Source: Crocinitomix sp. (lineage in GTDB: Bacteria; Bacteroidota; Bacteroidia; Flavobacteriales_D; Crocinitomicaceae). Taken from it: DNA of 64,000 bases. The notes beneath the pieces are model-generated. The model did no database searches. It had not been told where the DNA came from and was given only the letters and a program-made list of their open reading frames with translations. Shown here one piece after another: positions 26,982 through 36,302 of the stretch. The stretch is from assembly GCA_013138735.1 (NCBI GenBank), contig WTCE01000032.1:1-64000 (forward strand), read 5' to 3'. A program made the translations under genes and the position numbers. Numbering within the stretch: the stretch's first letter is position 1; every line of letters starts with the position of its first letter.

Positions 26982-28673
26982 ATGTTTGATCGTATCATTA
27001 ATATTTTAGTTGTAGAAAGCAATGAAGAAGATCGCTCTTCTCTTCTTGACATACTCAGAAGTCCCGGTCATAATATTTTTGTTAGCACCAACAGTGTTGA
27101 TGCCTTAACGCTCTTAGAAGAGAAAAAATTTACGATAATCTTTTGCAGTTTAGATCTGCCTGGCGTCACTTCTAAAAAATTACTTGCAGACATCCACAAA
27201 AAAGTTGGCGTACAAAATGCCACTATCATTGTGACATCATCAGAGACTGAGAAACTTTATGCCTCAGTAAACGGGACTAAACAAGGTGCAATGGATTATT
27301 TGCCCAAGCCTTTTTTACCTAATTTGGTGAATGCGAAAATGGCGGTTTATAAAAAATTGTTTTTTAAGCATAAAAGAATCAACCGATTGCTTGAGAGCAT
27401 TTTACCTTCTCAAACCTTAAAGGAATTTAGACTTTACGGGAAATCGAGTCCAAAAAAACGTCAAAATTGTGCGGTCTTATTTACGGACTTTGTCAATTTT
27501 ACGCAGTTAACCAAAAACAGTGATCCGCAAGAATTAGTTAAAAAATTGGATTTCTATTTTAGCAAGTTCGACGAAATCATATTAAAATATAAGTTAGAAA
27601 AAATAAAGACTATAGGTGATGCCTATATGGCGGTTGGCGGTGTTACAGAGAAAGATCCACACCCAGCATTAAGAATGGCATTAGCAGCAAATGAAATTAG
27701 AAATTTCATGCTAAACGACATGGAAACGTTAAAGGCTTTTCAAAAAGATTATTGGGAAATCCGAATTGGAATTCATATTGGTGACTTAGTTGCGGGTGTT
27801 GTTGGCAAACATAAATTTAGTTTTGATGTTTGGGGAGACACCGTTAATATTGCTGCACGTTGTGAACAAAATTCAACGCCAGGAAACATCAATATTTCGG
27901 GAGACTTTGCGAATGCAATTAAACCCTATTTCGATCTCAGTACTCGCGGCAAAATAATCCTTAAAAATTCTGGTGAAATTGACATGTTCTACCTCGAAGG
28001 AATTAAACCGGAATATTCCTTGTATAATGAAGGTCGCGTGCCCAATGTTGAGTTAAGAAAATCTTCAGGACTACCATTGGCAGATTTTATTGGCTTACGC
28101 AGTTTTATATTAACCAAATTAAAAGCTGAACTAAACGAAAACTTGCTTTATCATTCCTATAAACATACAGAAACCGTTGAGGCAGCTGTGGTTAAATATG
28201 GCGAATTGGAAAAACTCGACGAACATGAATTGTTTTTAGTGCGCACGGCAGCCCTATTTCATGATTGCGGTTTCTTGTTTCGCTATGACAACAATGAGGA
28301 ATTGGGCGTTGAATTACTTCACTATTATGGACCACGTTTTGGTTATCAAACCGGAGACTTAAAAACTGTCGAACAAATAATAATGGCTACCGGCTACGGT
28401 GCTGTTCCCAACAACTTGATGCAATCTGTGATGTGTGATGCCGATTTGGACTATTTAGGCCGTGCCGATTATCATGTTACGGCGGCAAAACTCTTTGATG
28501 AAATGGCACTAAATGGAATGAATTTCTCTGCTCAAAAAAGAATCGAAGTACAAATTGACTATTTAGAGAATCATCACGAGTACTATACCAATTCAGCTAA
28601 AAACTTGCGAGCACCTGGAAAAATAAAACGCATTGCTGAATTAAAAACGAAACTATCTCAATTTAAGGCATAA
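26982..28673 (+). CDS. Pseudo-receiver/adenylate cyclase/HD phosphohydrolase fusion
   Basis: A 563-aa cytoplasmic three-domain protein. Residues about 6-125 form a CheY-like fold, but the phosphoacceptor position is Ser56 (IIFCSLDLPG) instead of Asp; the conserved Lys in YLPKPF is kept. Residues about 155-330 are a class III cyclase with metal Asp169 (LFTDFVNFT) and Asp213 (KTIGDAYM), adenine-specifying Lys209 and Asp282 (FDVWG), and transition-state Asn289 and Arg293 (TVNIAARCE), so ATP is the expected substrate. Residues about 370-560 are an HD domain (LLYHSYKHTE, FHDCGF, CDADLDYLG). The ATG at 26982 is preferred over a GTG at 26958, which overlaps a TATCTTTA -7-like box. Whether the HD part degrades cAMP or another nucleotide is unknown. 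Confidence 0.9.
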   Translation: MFDRIINILVVESNEEDRSSLLDILRSPGHNIFVSTNSVDALTLLEEKKFTIIFCSLDLPGVTSKKLLADIHKKVGVQNATIIVTSSETEKLYASVNGTKQGAMDYLPKPFLPNLVNAKMAVYKKLFFKHKRINRLLESILPSQTLKEFRLYGKSSPKKRQNCAVLFTDFVNFTQLTKNSDPQELVKKLDFYFSKFDEIILKYKLEKIKTIGDAYMAVGGVTEKDPHPALRMALAANEIRNFMLNDMETLKAFQKDYWEIRIGIHIGDLVAGVVGKHKFSFDVWGDTVNIAARCEQNSTPGNINISGDFANAIKPYFDLSTRGKIILKNSGEIDMFYLEGIKPEYSLYNEGRVPNVELRKSSGLPLADFIGLRSFILTKLKAELNENLLYHSYKHTETVEAAVVKYGELEKLDEHELFLVRTAALFHDCGFLFRYDNNEELGVELLHYYGPRFGYQTGDLKTVEQIIMATGYGAVPNNLMQSVMCDADLDYLGRADYHVTAAKLFDEMALNGMNFSAQKRIEVQIDYLENHHEYYTNSAKNLRAPGKIKRIAELKTKLSQFKA

Positions 28674-28676
28674 AAA

Positions 28677-28708
28677 AATCCCTTTGCACATATATGCACA
28701 AAGGGATT
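28677..28708. terminator. Bidirectional terminator between convergent genes
   Basis: AATCCCTTTG/CAAAGGGATT closes a hairpin, with A-rich sequence on the left and T-rich on the right. It lies between the cyclase gene stop and the stop of the lipoprotein gene at 28731. Confidence 0.8.
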
Positions 28709-28730
28709 AATATTTTTATTAAAGCAATAT

Positions 28731-29159
28731 CTATTGCTTCTCTAAAACGATTTCAGTCTTAGCTCCGTCAACATCAGTCTCAGAAATTTTAAGCGTTGAA
28801 TTCGTTAACTCATCAATAGTAATAGCATTGATAGTAGTTGAAGACGCATCATCTTTAGTTTGTAAAGTTTCTCCGTCGTTTGTTACGTTATACAAATCAG
28901 ACTCAGTATTTGTTCCGAAACTAGAAACGATTGTAGTTGTTAAGTTACAAAATTCGTCGTTTTTCAATTTACATCCGTCAAAAACATAAGTTGCAGACGT
29001 GATAAATCCTAATTCTAACCAATTTGCCGTTACACCATCTTCAGTATAGTTAATAGCGGTCGCTTTCCATGTTCCGTCTAATTTTTTTACTGCTGCTTGG
29101 TTCTTGTTACATGCAACTGCGATTAACGCAATCGCTGCAATCATAAAAAATTTTTTCAT
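28731..29159 (-). CDS. Lipocalin-like lipoprotein
   Basis: A 142-aa lipoprotein from MKKFFMIAAIALIAVAC; the upstream extension to 29195 carries no signal logic and is not used. Lipobox AVAC is at about 14-17. The mature part starts with a LDGTWKATAI strand, typical of the lipocalin-like beta-barrel lipoproteins of Bacteroidetes, and ends in KTEIVLEKQ. Two cysteines (DGCKL, EFCNL) may form a disulfide. Ligand unknown. Confidence 0.75.
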   Translation of the reverse strand: MKKFFMIAAIALIAVACNKNQAAVKKLDGTWKATAINYTEDGVTANWLELGFITSATYVFDGCKLKNDEFCNLTTTIVSSFGTNTESDLYNVTNDGETLQTKDDASSTTINAITIDELTNSTLKISETDVDGAKTEIVLEKQ

Positions 29160-29354
29160 TGTTCGTTTTTTTTTAAAGTTGGTGCAAATATACAATTATT
29201 AGAGAATTTAATTGTCCCTAACTGTTAATTGATACGGTATTACGTGAAAAACAGCATTCAGTTACACCTATTTATAAACAACATGTAACTAAACATAGAT
29301 TTAAGCTCATCTGTTGTCTCTGAAACATGGGTTTTGAAAGGTGCATATATTTAA

Positions 29355-29687
29355 CTAACCCGCAAATATTTGTAATTGGGTTAAATCAATACACGGGGCG
29401 GCTATTATTAGGATAATTAAACCTATGGCTAGGGATCTTTTTAGAATCGAATGTTTTTTGATCGCTAACTCTCTTTCATCCGTATGTAGAATTTCTGAAT
29501 TAGGAAATAATTGGTCATTTTGAATGATTGGTTTTTCGACTGAAATTTTCACAATTAACCTGCGTCTCCACAAAAGCAATAAAACCGATACAGTAAGACT
29601 AGCAATTGCAAAACCGAGCATTTCCATTCCTGTTGGTCCAGCAGGTCCCAAATCAAAGCACAAAAGTCCAACTAAAATAATATTCAT
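29355..29687 (-). CDS. Small membrane protein, unknown function
   Basis: A 110-aa protein with hydrophobic segments at about 1-12, 22-40 (MLGFAIASLTVSVLLLLW) and 85-100 (SLAIGLIILIIAAPCI), with a basic RRR after the second helix. No family was recognised and no operon partner lies within 190 nt. Confidence 0.55.
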   Translation of the reverse strand: MNIILVGLLCFDLGPAGPTGMEMLGFAIASLTVSVLLLLWRRRLIVKISVEKPIIQNDQLFPNSEILHTDERELAIKKHSILKRSLAIGLIILIIAAPCIDLTQLQIFAG

Positions 29688-29738
29688 ACTTTAAAAATAG
29701 CACTTTTGTTTGAATAGTTACAGTTTTCAAGACACAAT

Positions 29739-29901
29739 GCGTTTCAATGTGCAATGTGCAATGTGCAATACGATTTGACGGGGTTTTCAATGATTTAATG
29801 TTGGAATGCTTTAATGGCGATATGACGTGGGCGTTTCAATGTGCAATGTGCAATACGATTTGAAGGGGTTTTCAATGATTTAATGTTGGAATGCTTTAAT
29901 G
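29739..29901. repeat. Tandem copies of a dispersed intergenic repeat
   Basis: Two direct copies of 70-78 nt (29739-29816 and 29831-29901) each begin GCGTTTCAATGTGCAATGTG and end ATGTTGGAATGCTTTAATG. Related sequence is found at 17310-17400. The gap 29688-29958 contains no gene. Confidence 0.85.
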
Positions 29902-29907
29902 CGAAAT

Positions 29908-29935
29908 CTAACAGCGAAGCGACCTAAGTACTAGT
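29908..29935 (-). repeat. Inverted copy of the 23-nt GATCGCTGCGCTGTTAG repeat
   Basis: CTAACAGCGAAGCGACCTAA followed by GTACTA is the reverse complement of the unit tandemly repeated at 38586-38654, with few differences. Confidence 0.65.
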
Positions 29936-29958
29936 AGCGCAGCGTTCTAATCTCTTTT

Positions 29959-31065
29959 TCACCCATTCACTTTTGCCTTTTCTGCCTCTTGCCTAGCAAC
30001 CAACTTTGCTCTTTCAGCCTTCGAAAGGTATTGCCGAGCAATGCTATTTTCAGGATTCCGTTGCGTAGTATACAAGACCAACCAAAAAACCAGCTCCAAA
30101 GGCTTCATTAAAATGTAAATAACATCCGACAAATATTTATTCTCAAAAACGTGATAATGTTTATGAATTTTGTCCCCCACTTTATTATAATTCCGCCGAA
30201 TAAACCTATGCAGTTTTGGGGTTTTAGTTTCCAAAACTTCTTCAAAAGCATTTGAAATAAGCAGTTGACGGTTGCAAACAATTGTTCCGCCATTCCGCTC
30301 CCCTAACCTTACCGGTTTTACAATTTTTTGATGCCCATTTGCTGCAACGGAGCATAAATAATGCCCACCACAAACAACATTATCACACATATAATCCCAT
30401 TGCGATAAACCGTGTGAGTACGTATCCGTAAATGCACGAATAACTGAATCTGCCTTTTGACCAAAAAGCATTAAAATCGCAGTTGCCATTGCAATAATGG
30501 GCGCGCATAAAATGGTCAACAAAGGAAATTTTGACAAAGGCTTTGCGGTTAAGACTTTTAGTGCCCAAGACTTAACATGGCCATCAGCTTCATAATAACC
30601 TTCGGCGGCTAAAGCTTGCACTTTACGCTGATTCGTAGCAAGCGCAATTAGGAAAAGCAAAATGATTGGGAGATTGCCAGCGATAAAAAACATGTCCTCT
30701 AAATGAAAACCAAGCACCACATTCAAAGCGATTCCAGCAATTAAAAGACAGTTTACAATTACCTCAATAATTGGTGGCGCCAATTTTGTACGCCATTCCG
30801 AATAAAAATAGGCGATTGTGATCAACCCAATCCAAAAGTACATGGTGAAACTATGCTCAGGCGAAAAAACAGCACTATCGTTGCAGCAATCATTATCTAA
30901 ACCAATATCAAACATGCTTAGAAAAATCCAAGGAGAACCTATTACCACAACCAGACTGACGAAGCCTGTTATAATTTTCCCCATAATGCGTCTTTCGGCA
31001 ACGCAATAAACAATAAAATCAATCCCTGCTAATGCCGCAAATAAAAATATAATGATGATTATCAT
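29959..31065 (-). CDS. Multi-pass membrane protein (DUF6688-like)
   Basis: A 368-aa protein. Residues 1-150 contain about five membrane helices, and another lies near 190-208. The loop and C-terminal part have conserved-looking soluble blocks: TDTYSHGLSQWDYMCDNVVC, GGHYLCSVAANGHQKIVKP, ERNGGTIVCNRQLLISNAFE and TPKLHRFIRRNYNKVG. I recall this pattern under DUF6688; the function is unknown. The dense Cys, His and Asn residues suggest a catalytic or metal site. It lies 12 nt after rmuC and is probably co-transcribed. Confidence 0.7.
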   Translation of the reverse strand: MIIIIIFLFAALAGIDFIVYCVAERRIMGKIITGFVSLVVVIGSPWIFLSMFDIGLDNDCCNDSAVFSPEHSFTMYFWIGLITIAYFYSEWRTKLAPPIIEVIVNCLLIAGIALNVVLGFHLEDMFFIAGNLPIILLFLIALATNQRKVQALAAEGYYEADGHVKSWALKVLTAKPLSKFPLLTILCAPIIAMATAILMLFGQKADSVIRAFTDTYSHGLSQWDYMCDNVVCGGHYLCSVAANGHQKIVKPVRLGERNGGTIVCNRQLLISNAFEEVLETKTPKLHRFIRRNYNKVGDKIHKHYHVFENKYLSDVIYILMKPLELVFWLVLYTTQRNPENSIARQYLSKAERAKLVARQEAEKAKVNG

Positions 31066-31077
31066 AAGTCTATACTA

Positions 31078-32400
31078 TTATTGGTCTGATCGTTCAATCA
31101 ATTTATCATTGATATTCTTAGATGGATTGACACCTAACTTTTTCAAATCTTCAATTCGTTTGGTGAGGTTGCCCGAACCATCCGTTAATTTATTCATGGC
31201 TTCGCCGTATGTTTTTGTAGCGGTATTCATTTGATTACCCAGCTTCACCAAATCATCTGTAAACCCAACAAACTTATCGTATAAATTACCAGCTTGTCTC
31301 GCAATTTCTTCTGCGTTTTTATTTTGTAAATCCTGCTTCCAAATATAAGAAATGGTGCGCAGTGTTGCCAATAAAGTTGAAGTAGAAACTATAACGATAT
31401 TTTTATCCAATGCCTTTTCAAACATAGTTTGATCCTCTTGCAAGGCCAAAGTGAGTGCAGGTTCATTGGCAATAAACATCAAAACATAATCGGGTGTATT
31501 AATACCGTGCAGTTTTTGATAATCTTTACCACCCAATAATTTAATATGGGCATTCACACTTTCTAAATGTTGCTTCAAATAAGTAACACGGAGTTTTTCA
31601 TCATCTGTGTCGTTATAATTGCTGTAGGCTGTTAATGAAACTTTCGAATCTAGAATTAGATTTTTTCCATCCGGCAGGTTAATGATATAATCTAAGCGTT
31701 GATTGCTACCATCCTCCGTTTTCAAATTGGTTTCTTTGGTATAGTGGATTTCTTTTTGCAAGCCGGCTTTCGCCAAAATTGCTTCTAAGTGCATCTCACC
31801 CCAATTCCCTTGTGTTTTAGTATCGCCTCGCAAGGCCTGGGTTAAACTTCTAGTTTCTTGGGTAATTTCTTTGTTCAAGGTGTGTAGCATTTTTAAATGC
31901 TGATCTAAACTTGCCGATCGCTCAATATTCTTTTCGTTATTGTCTTCTACTTTCTTTTGAAATTCTCCAATTTTATCTTTCAGTGGTGTAAGGATGGCGT
32001 CAATGTTCTTTTTATTCGAATCCGTAAATTTATTGGTTTTCTCTTCCAATATTTTATTAGCAATCAGTTCAAAATCTTTGGTGAATTTTTCTTGTAAGGA
32101 TTCGAGTTCTGTTTTTTGATTCGCGAGCTTTTCTTCTAATTCCTGATGCTTAATTTTCCATTCAGTTGCGCTTTGCATCTCATTGAGGTAATTGAAATTG
32201 GTTTTGCTAAGATCGGCTTTTACTTGCACTAGGTCGCTTTGTAGACTCTTGGCAGAATTCTCCATTGTGGCTGCAGTAATTTCTAGTTTTTGTAGTTCGC
32301 CCGCCTTTTCCATTTTTTCTTTAGAAAAGTTGACTTTCGCTATAAGATAGCCTACGATTGCACCTATGATAAGTCCAATGACTAGAAGAATATAATCCAT
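31078..32400 (-). CDS. rmuC: DNA recombination protein RmuC homologue
   Basis: A 440-aa membrane-anchored protein. One N-terminal transmembrane helix (about 4-22) is followed by a long coiled coil (25-190) and the nuclease-like RmuC core: TQGNWGEMHLEAILAKAGL, QRLDYIINLPDGKNLILDSK and VLMFIANEPALTLAL. RmuC limits rearrangements between inverted repeats in E. coli. Length and domain order are typical. Confidence 0.93.
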   Translation of the reverse strand: MDYILLVIGLIIGAIVGYLIAKVNFSKEKMEKAGELQKLEITAATMENSAKSLQSDLVQVKADLSKTNFNYLNEMQSATEWKIKHQELEEKLANQKTELESLQEKFTKDFELIANKILEEKTNKFTDSNKKNIDAILTPLKDKIGEFQKKVEDNNEKNIERSASLDQHLKMLHTLNKEITQETRSLTQALRGDTKTQGNWGEMHLEAILAKAGLQKEIHYTKETNLKTEDGSNQRLDYIINLPDGKNLILDSKVSLTAYSNYNDTDDEKLRVTYLKQHLESVNAHIKLLGGKDYQKLHGINTPDYVLMFIANEPALTLALQEDQTMFEKALDKNIVIVSTSTLLATLRTISYIWKQDLQNKNAEEIARQAGNLYDKFVGFTDDLVKLGNQMNTATKTYGEAMNKLTDGSGNLTKRIEDLKKLGVNPSKNINDKLIERSDQ

Positions 32401-32542
32401 GTTTTAAAGTTAGTTTTTTATTTGGAGAGTGCAGGTTGTAGCGTAAAGATTGGATTTGAGATAAAAGAGCAAAGAATGGTATCCTTTTGATTATCTCTTA
32501 AAAGAACTCTAAAGGACAAAATGTCCCTTCTGATGTCCTTAA

Positions 32543-32872
32543 CTATTCTTTTAGCCTGTATTTAGTCCATCTTTTGTCTCCTTCTTTTATTAAGAGTCCT
32601 TTATTAACGAGATTCGCAAGTCTTCTTTGTGCTGTTTTATCCGTTAAATCAAAGTGCATAGCATAATCTTTTACAGAAATTGGCTCATTTTGTTGAATAA
32701 AATAAAGTCCCTCTCTGTCCTTTTTAGAAATATCAGGGTTATCAAACCCTTTCATTTCTGGAATTAGAGAAGAGTCTCTGCCAAATACGATTTCAACAAT
32801 ATTGCCCTCAGCAAAAGCTGAGAGAAAAATAGCGCTAATGGAATCTACTTCAATAAAGCTAAATGCTAAGAT
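32543..32872 (-). pseudogene. C-terminal fragment with winged-helix domain
   Basis: The first ATG (32755) gives 70 aa with a helix-turn-helix (EGLYFIQQNEPISVKDYAMH, KTAQRRLANLVNKGLL). The same frame stays open and protein-like for 39 codons upstream (FLSAFAEGNIVEIVFGRD, then SSLIPEMKGF), right up to the TAA that ends the 211-aa gene. This looks like the tail of a larger regulator or Fic/AlbA-type protein whose front has been lost. A short functional product from 32755 is also possible. Confidence 0.6.
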
Positions 32873-33508
32873 TTAAGCCCCCGCAGTTGGACGACTTCTA
32901 ACAAGAACACGCACAAATAAAAACAAAAGCAGCGCGAAAACCCCAAATAAGAAAAACAGTAAGAAATCACTATATCCACGTGCTGTGCCGTCGTTAAAAT
33001 TGCTTAAGGGACGATAAGATGGGTTCAATAAATCAGCCAGTTCAGTCTCTAACTCATCTTCAAATTCATCCAAGGTCATTTTTGGTGTGCTGTTATCCTG
33101 CCATTCGCTTCCTTGCACATTTTCTCCAGTGATCAATAAATCAAATTCACCACAGATATCTAGAATCGGCAATTTATCTGTTTCAGGATAATTGTATTGA
33201 AAAAAATATTCACGTCCAATTTTAAAGTGGTCGGCGTATTTGCGGCAAAGCATTCCATTATCTCCTTCAAAGCGCATTTCTAAGCTCGGAATTTGACCTT
33301 TGTATACCTCCAATATTTCTACAACTAATGTAAAAGGTTTATCGGCAATTCCCGTTTTGTCGTAATCCTCATAACCTTGTGCTTTAAATTTTAAAACGAC
33401 ATCTGATTCTGTGCACAATTCAAGAAAATTTCGGGACCAATCGCAAGTGCAGGCATTGGCTGAGAAAGTCCATAGACTCAAAACAAAAAAGAGCGATAAT
33501 ATTTTCAT
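32873..33508 (-). CDS. NTR/TIMP-like domain protein with C-terminal membrane anchor
   Basis: A 211-aa protein with a signal peptide (1-19). Mature residues begin CTCDWSRNF, the Cys-x-Cys start typical of netrin/TIMP-like bacterial domains, with further Cys at ELCTES, MLCRK and DICGEF. A C-terminal transmembrane helix (FLLFFLFGVFALLLFLFV, about 182-200) is followed by basic residues, leaving the domain outside the membrane. It is the last member of the co-directional set starting at 37920. Confidence 0.7.
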   Translation of the reverse strand: MKILSLFFVLSLWTFSANACTCDWSRNFLELCTESDVVLKFKAQGYEDYDKTGIADKPFTLVVEILEVYKGQIPSLEMRFEGDNGMLCRKYADHFKIGREYFFQYNYPETDKLPILDICGEFDLLITGENVQGSEWQDNSTPKMTLDEFEDELETELADLLNPSYRPLSNFNDGTARGYSDFLLFFLFGVFALLLFLFVRVLVRSRPTAGA

Positions 33509-33532
33509 TTATTATTCTAGTTTTATCTATTG

Positions 33533-33991
33533 TTATTCTTTGTGTAAAACACCACCGTCAGCAACATGCATCAAGAAATACGTATTGTTTTTATCCGCAT
33601 AAAAGCTCCTGGTTAATGGACTCGGAACAATTCCCTCTGCAGGATCTTTGCGATCTGCTTTATGAAATGTTTGGGCATCTACCACATCCTTTAACTCTGC
33701 TGTTGTAATCCCTATATGTTTACTCACTAAACTATCTACATATAGATAATCATTAAATACATACATATACCATTTTTCTGGATCTTCAGAATCATCAGAA
33801 ATCGCACTTTTGTCTATGGTTCTGAAATATAAATTCCCTTCACCGTCTTCATATAAATCATCACGAATTAAATCATAGCCTGCTTCCTCATCCAATCGAT
33901 AGGTTATTCCATCCTCTGACGCAACTTGACAGGATAAAAAAATTAGCGCTATCAAAAGCACCAAAATTCTAGATGGATTGATCGTTAGCAT
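33533..33991 (-). CDS. Lipoprotein of unknown function
   Basis: A 152-aa predicted lipoprotein with hydrophobic segment ILVLLIALIFLSC and Cys at about 21. The mature part is rich in Asp and aromatic residues (GYDLIRDDLYEDGEGNLYFR, YADKNNTYFL), similar to DKNYY-type repeats of Bacteroidetes lipoproteins. It lies 8 nt after the redoxin-like gene. Confidence 0.65.
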   Translation of the reverse strand: MLTINPSRILVLLIALIFLSCQVASEDGITYRLDEEAGYDLIRDDLYEDGEGNLYFRTIDKSAISDDSEDPEKWYMYVFNDYLYVDSLVSKHIGITTAELKDVVDAQTFHKADRKDPAEGIVPSPLTRSFYADKNNTYFLMHVADGGVLHKE

Positions 33992-33999
33992 GGCTTCAA

Positions 34000-34692
34000 T
34001 TACATTTTAATTGAGCAACCAATTGCCACTGTTGAAGTAATTGGAGGCTCTTCACCGCTCAATAAAGCATTCACAGCATCTTCTACATATTTCACAGTTA
34101 CGGCAGCTTCATCACCATAATTATCGTCAATTGCGCCAATATATTCCACCTTATTCCCTGTAATATCTTTTTTCAAAATATAAACATGCGGTGTTTTTTT
34201 AGCACCATATTGAGGGAATACTTTTTGACCATCATCTAATAAATAAGGGAAAGTAAATCCTTTCTCGGCAGCTCTAATTTTCATATTCTCAAAGCTATCT
34301 TCTTCCATCACATCTGGATTGTTTGGATTAATAGCAATTACGGGATAACCTTGTGTTTTATATAGGGCATCTAAAGCAACAATTCGATCTTCATAAGCCA
34401 CAGCATAAGGGCAATGGTTACAAGTGAAAATAACGATAAAACCTTTGACCTCATCATAATCTGACAAAGAAACCATTTGATCGTCAATATTCATTAAACT
34501 AAAATCTATCGCATAATCGCCAACTGCATATCCTCTTTCCGCATTGATTTCATTGCTCGTCATATCCACTTCGTCTGTTTGCTCAAGACTGTCAATCACT
34601 TCGGTTACATCTTCAACTGTTTCGCCGCCACCGCAGGAAATAATGAATAAAGGAAAGACTAAAAATAATAGGTGTATCTTTTTCATATTCAA
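34000..34692 (-). CDS. Thioredoxin-fold lipoprotein (AhpC/TSA-like)
   Basis: A 230-aa lipoprotein with Cys at the SCGGG site (about 20). The thioredoxin fold carries a CNHC motif in VIFTCNHCPYAVAYEDR, the cis-Pro segment GAKKTPHVYI and the characteristic end VAIGCSIKM, close to the GCSIKW tail I recall for this redoxin subfamily. It would act as an envelope disulfide reductase or peroxidase. It is adjacent to a second thioredoxin-fold lipoprotein, in the sigma/anti-sigma operon. Confidence 0.88.
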   Translation of the reverse strand: MNMKKIHLLFLVFPLFIISCGGGETVEDVTEVIDSLEQTDEVDMTSNEINAERGYAVGDYAIDFSLMNIDDQMVSLSDYDEVKGFIVIFTCNHCPYAVAYEDRIVALDALYKTQGYPVIAINPNNPDVMEEDSFENMKIRAAEKGFTFPYLLDDGQKVFPQYGAKKTPHVYILKKDITGNKVEYIGAIDDNYGDEAAVTVKYVEDAVNALLSGEEPPITSTVAIGCSIKM

Positions 34693-34695
34693 ATG

Positions 34696-35244
34696 TTAGT
34701 TCTTAAAGGCTGCAATTGCTACCTCCAATTCTACAAAGTTAAACGATTGTTCGTAAAATTGGCTTTTGTCATTCTTATAAATGATTGTAGCAGGTATTGC
34801 ACCCGACCATGTTGAATCAATTTGAGGAATCCATTTATTGGCATCTGGTTCATCTAAGAGAATCACTTCTGATTGCAGGTTGTTTTTTTGAATAAATGGA
34901 ATTAAATTTTCTTTAATCTTTTTTGGGAAATCTAAACTTACTAGTACTACTTCAATTTCCGGATACTCCGCTCCTAACTGTTCAAAATAAGGTAATTCTG
35001 CAACACAAGGGATACACCATGTAGCCCAAAAGTTAATGACATGAATTTTATCGTCATTTTGATGGATAAATGGTTTGAAATTCTCAAAATCAAAGACTTC
35101 AACATCAATCCCAGCATCACTCACAACCTCCTTCGGGTTTCGTTCAAAACTGCTTTCTTTATCACCTATGTTGCTCGCTTCTTCATTTGATCCGCAACTT
35201 GCAATCCCCATTACAAACGCGACTATGACACTAAACGGTTTCAT
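34696..35244 (-). CDS. TlpA/ResA-like thioredoxin lipoprotein
   Basis: A 182-aa protein with a short signal and Cys at about 17 (GIASCGSN). The active site is NFWATWCIPCVAELPYF (CIPC), and the cis-Pro loop is WSGAIPATIIY. TlpA-type proteins reduce disulfides in the envelope. Its ATG overlaps the anti-sigma stop (TAATG), so it is translated from the same transcript as the sigma factor. Confidence 0.9.
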   Translation of the reverse strand: MKPFSVIVAFVMGIASCGSNEEASNIGDKESSFERNPKEVVSDAGIDVEVFDFENFKPFIHQNDDKIHVINFWATWCIPCVAELPYFEQLGAEYPEIEVVLVSLDFPKKIKENLIPFIQKNNLQSEVILLDEPDANKWIPQIDSTWSGAIPATIIYKNDKSQFYEQSFNFVELEVAIAAFKN

Positions 35245-36302
35245 TAATTCTCGATAAAAAACAAGAAATTCAACTCCTTGGTTTTATTAATATGCATGGC
35301 TTTTGGTTTAATCCATTCTTCATTTTCTGCATATCCGCTTGCATTAGTGCTTGTAGGCGCAGTGGTTACAACACCACCCGTTTCTGCCGCACCTGCATCA
35401 CCTGGCTCAGAATCGCTTAACTTGTTTTCTCGTAAAGCCTCTTTCTTTAGCGAAATGCTTCTTAATGCATTGTTTTTCGTCTTATCTCTTCTATTTTCTT
35501 TGGAATCTAAACTCTCTATCGATTTCTCCTCCAGGGCGCTACCATCTTTGTCCATATCCGATTTTACAACGATATCTGCAACATCATCACCCATATAATT
35601 ATCAATAGAAATATCATCCTCCATATCCATAATTTCAATCTCCTCAATCATTGGAGCAGCGAATGCAGGCTCACTTACTGTTTCAAAAACCGCAACTTCA
35701 TCAGCACTTGGTTCTGGCACTGGTCCAAAATCCATTGTTAACTCATTCCCAATTTCAATTCCTTCGTTTTCCTCTCTTTCGGCAGGTGCCAATTCTTGTT
35801 CTTCTAGTTCTTGGTTATTTAAGGATTGATCATCCAAATCTTCAGATACTCGATCTTGCTCAACTGTTTCCGAGGGCTGAATTGTCTCAACTAATCCAAC
35901 TGGCGTCTCATTTACAGGATCCACATAAGCTAGTCCATTATCATCAACACCCGGATTAAGCACAAATACTAAGCCCACCACAAGTGCGGCGGCAATACCT
36001 AATTGAAAAGCTGGTTTTTGATAGAATCTTTTATTGGTTGGCAGCATAAAAAGACCAACTGAGTTCAACCAAAAACCTTTCTTCTTCTTCTCCTCTGTCA
36101 AATGCTCCATGACACCTTTTTTCAAACCAGGAGAAGCTTCAATTTTTGCACCACCAAATGCAGCTGTTGTCCCTGTCAAAAACCACTGCATATTGTTATA
36201 CTCCTCTTCGTTTTGAGCATATTCACCAACACTTTCGCGTTCACCACTTGTGAGCTCGTAATAAGCTTTATTCCTGATGATATCTTCTACTTCCTTTGTC
36301 AT
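35244..36302 (-). CDS. Probable anti-sigma factor
   Basis: A 352-aa single-pass membrane protein. The N-terminal cytoplasmic part (1-90) has the SGERESVGEYAQNEEEYNNM helix region often seen in Bacteroidetes anti-sigma factors. The membrane helix is FQLGIAAALVVGLVFVLN (about 98-115). The external part is long, acidic and rich in Glu, Pro and Asp, without a clear fold. It overlaps the sigma gene by ATGA, which is the main evidence for the role. Confidence 0.75.
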   Translation of the reverse strand: MTKEVEDIIRNKAYYELTSGERESVGEYAQNEEEYNNMQWFLTGTTAAFGGAKIEASPGLKKGVMEHLTEEKKKKGFWLNSVGLFMLPTNKRFYQKPAFQLGIAAALVVGLVFVLNPGVDDNGLAYVDPVNETPVGLVETIQPSETVEQDRVSEDLDDQSLNNQELEEQELAPAEREENEGIEIGNELTMDFGPVPEPSADEVAVFETVSEPAFAAPMIEEIEIMDMEDDISIDNYMGDDVADIVVKSDMDKDGSALEEKSIESLDSKENRRDKTKNNALRSISLKKEALRENKLSDSEPGDAGAAETGGVVTTAPTSTNASGYAENEEWIKPKAMHINKTKELNFLFFIEN

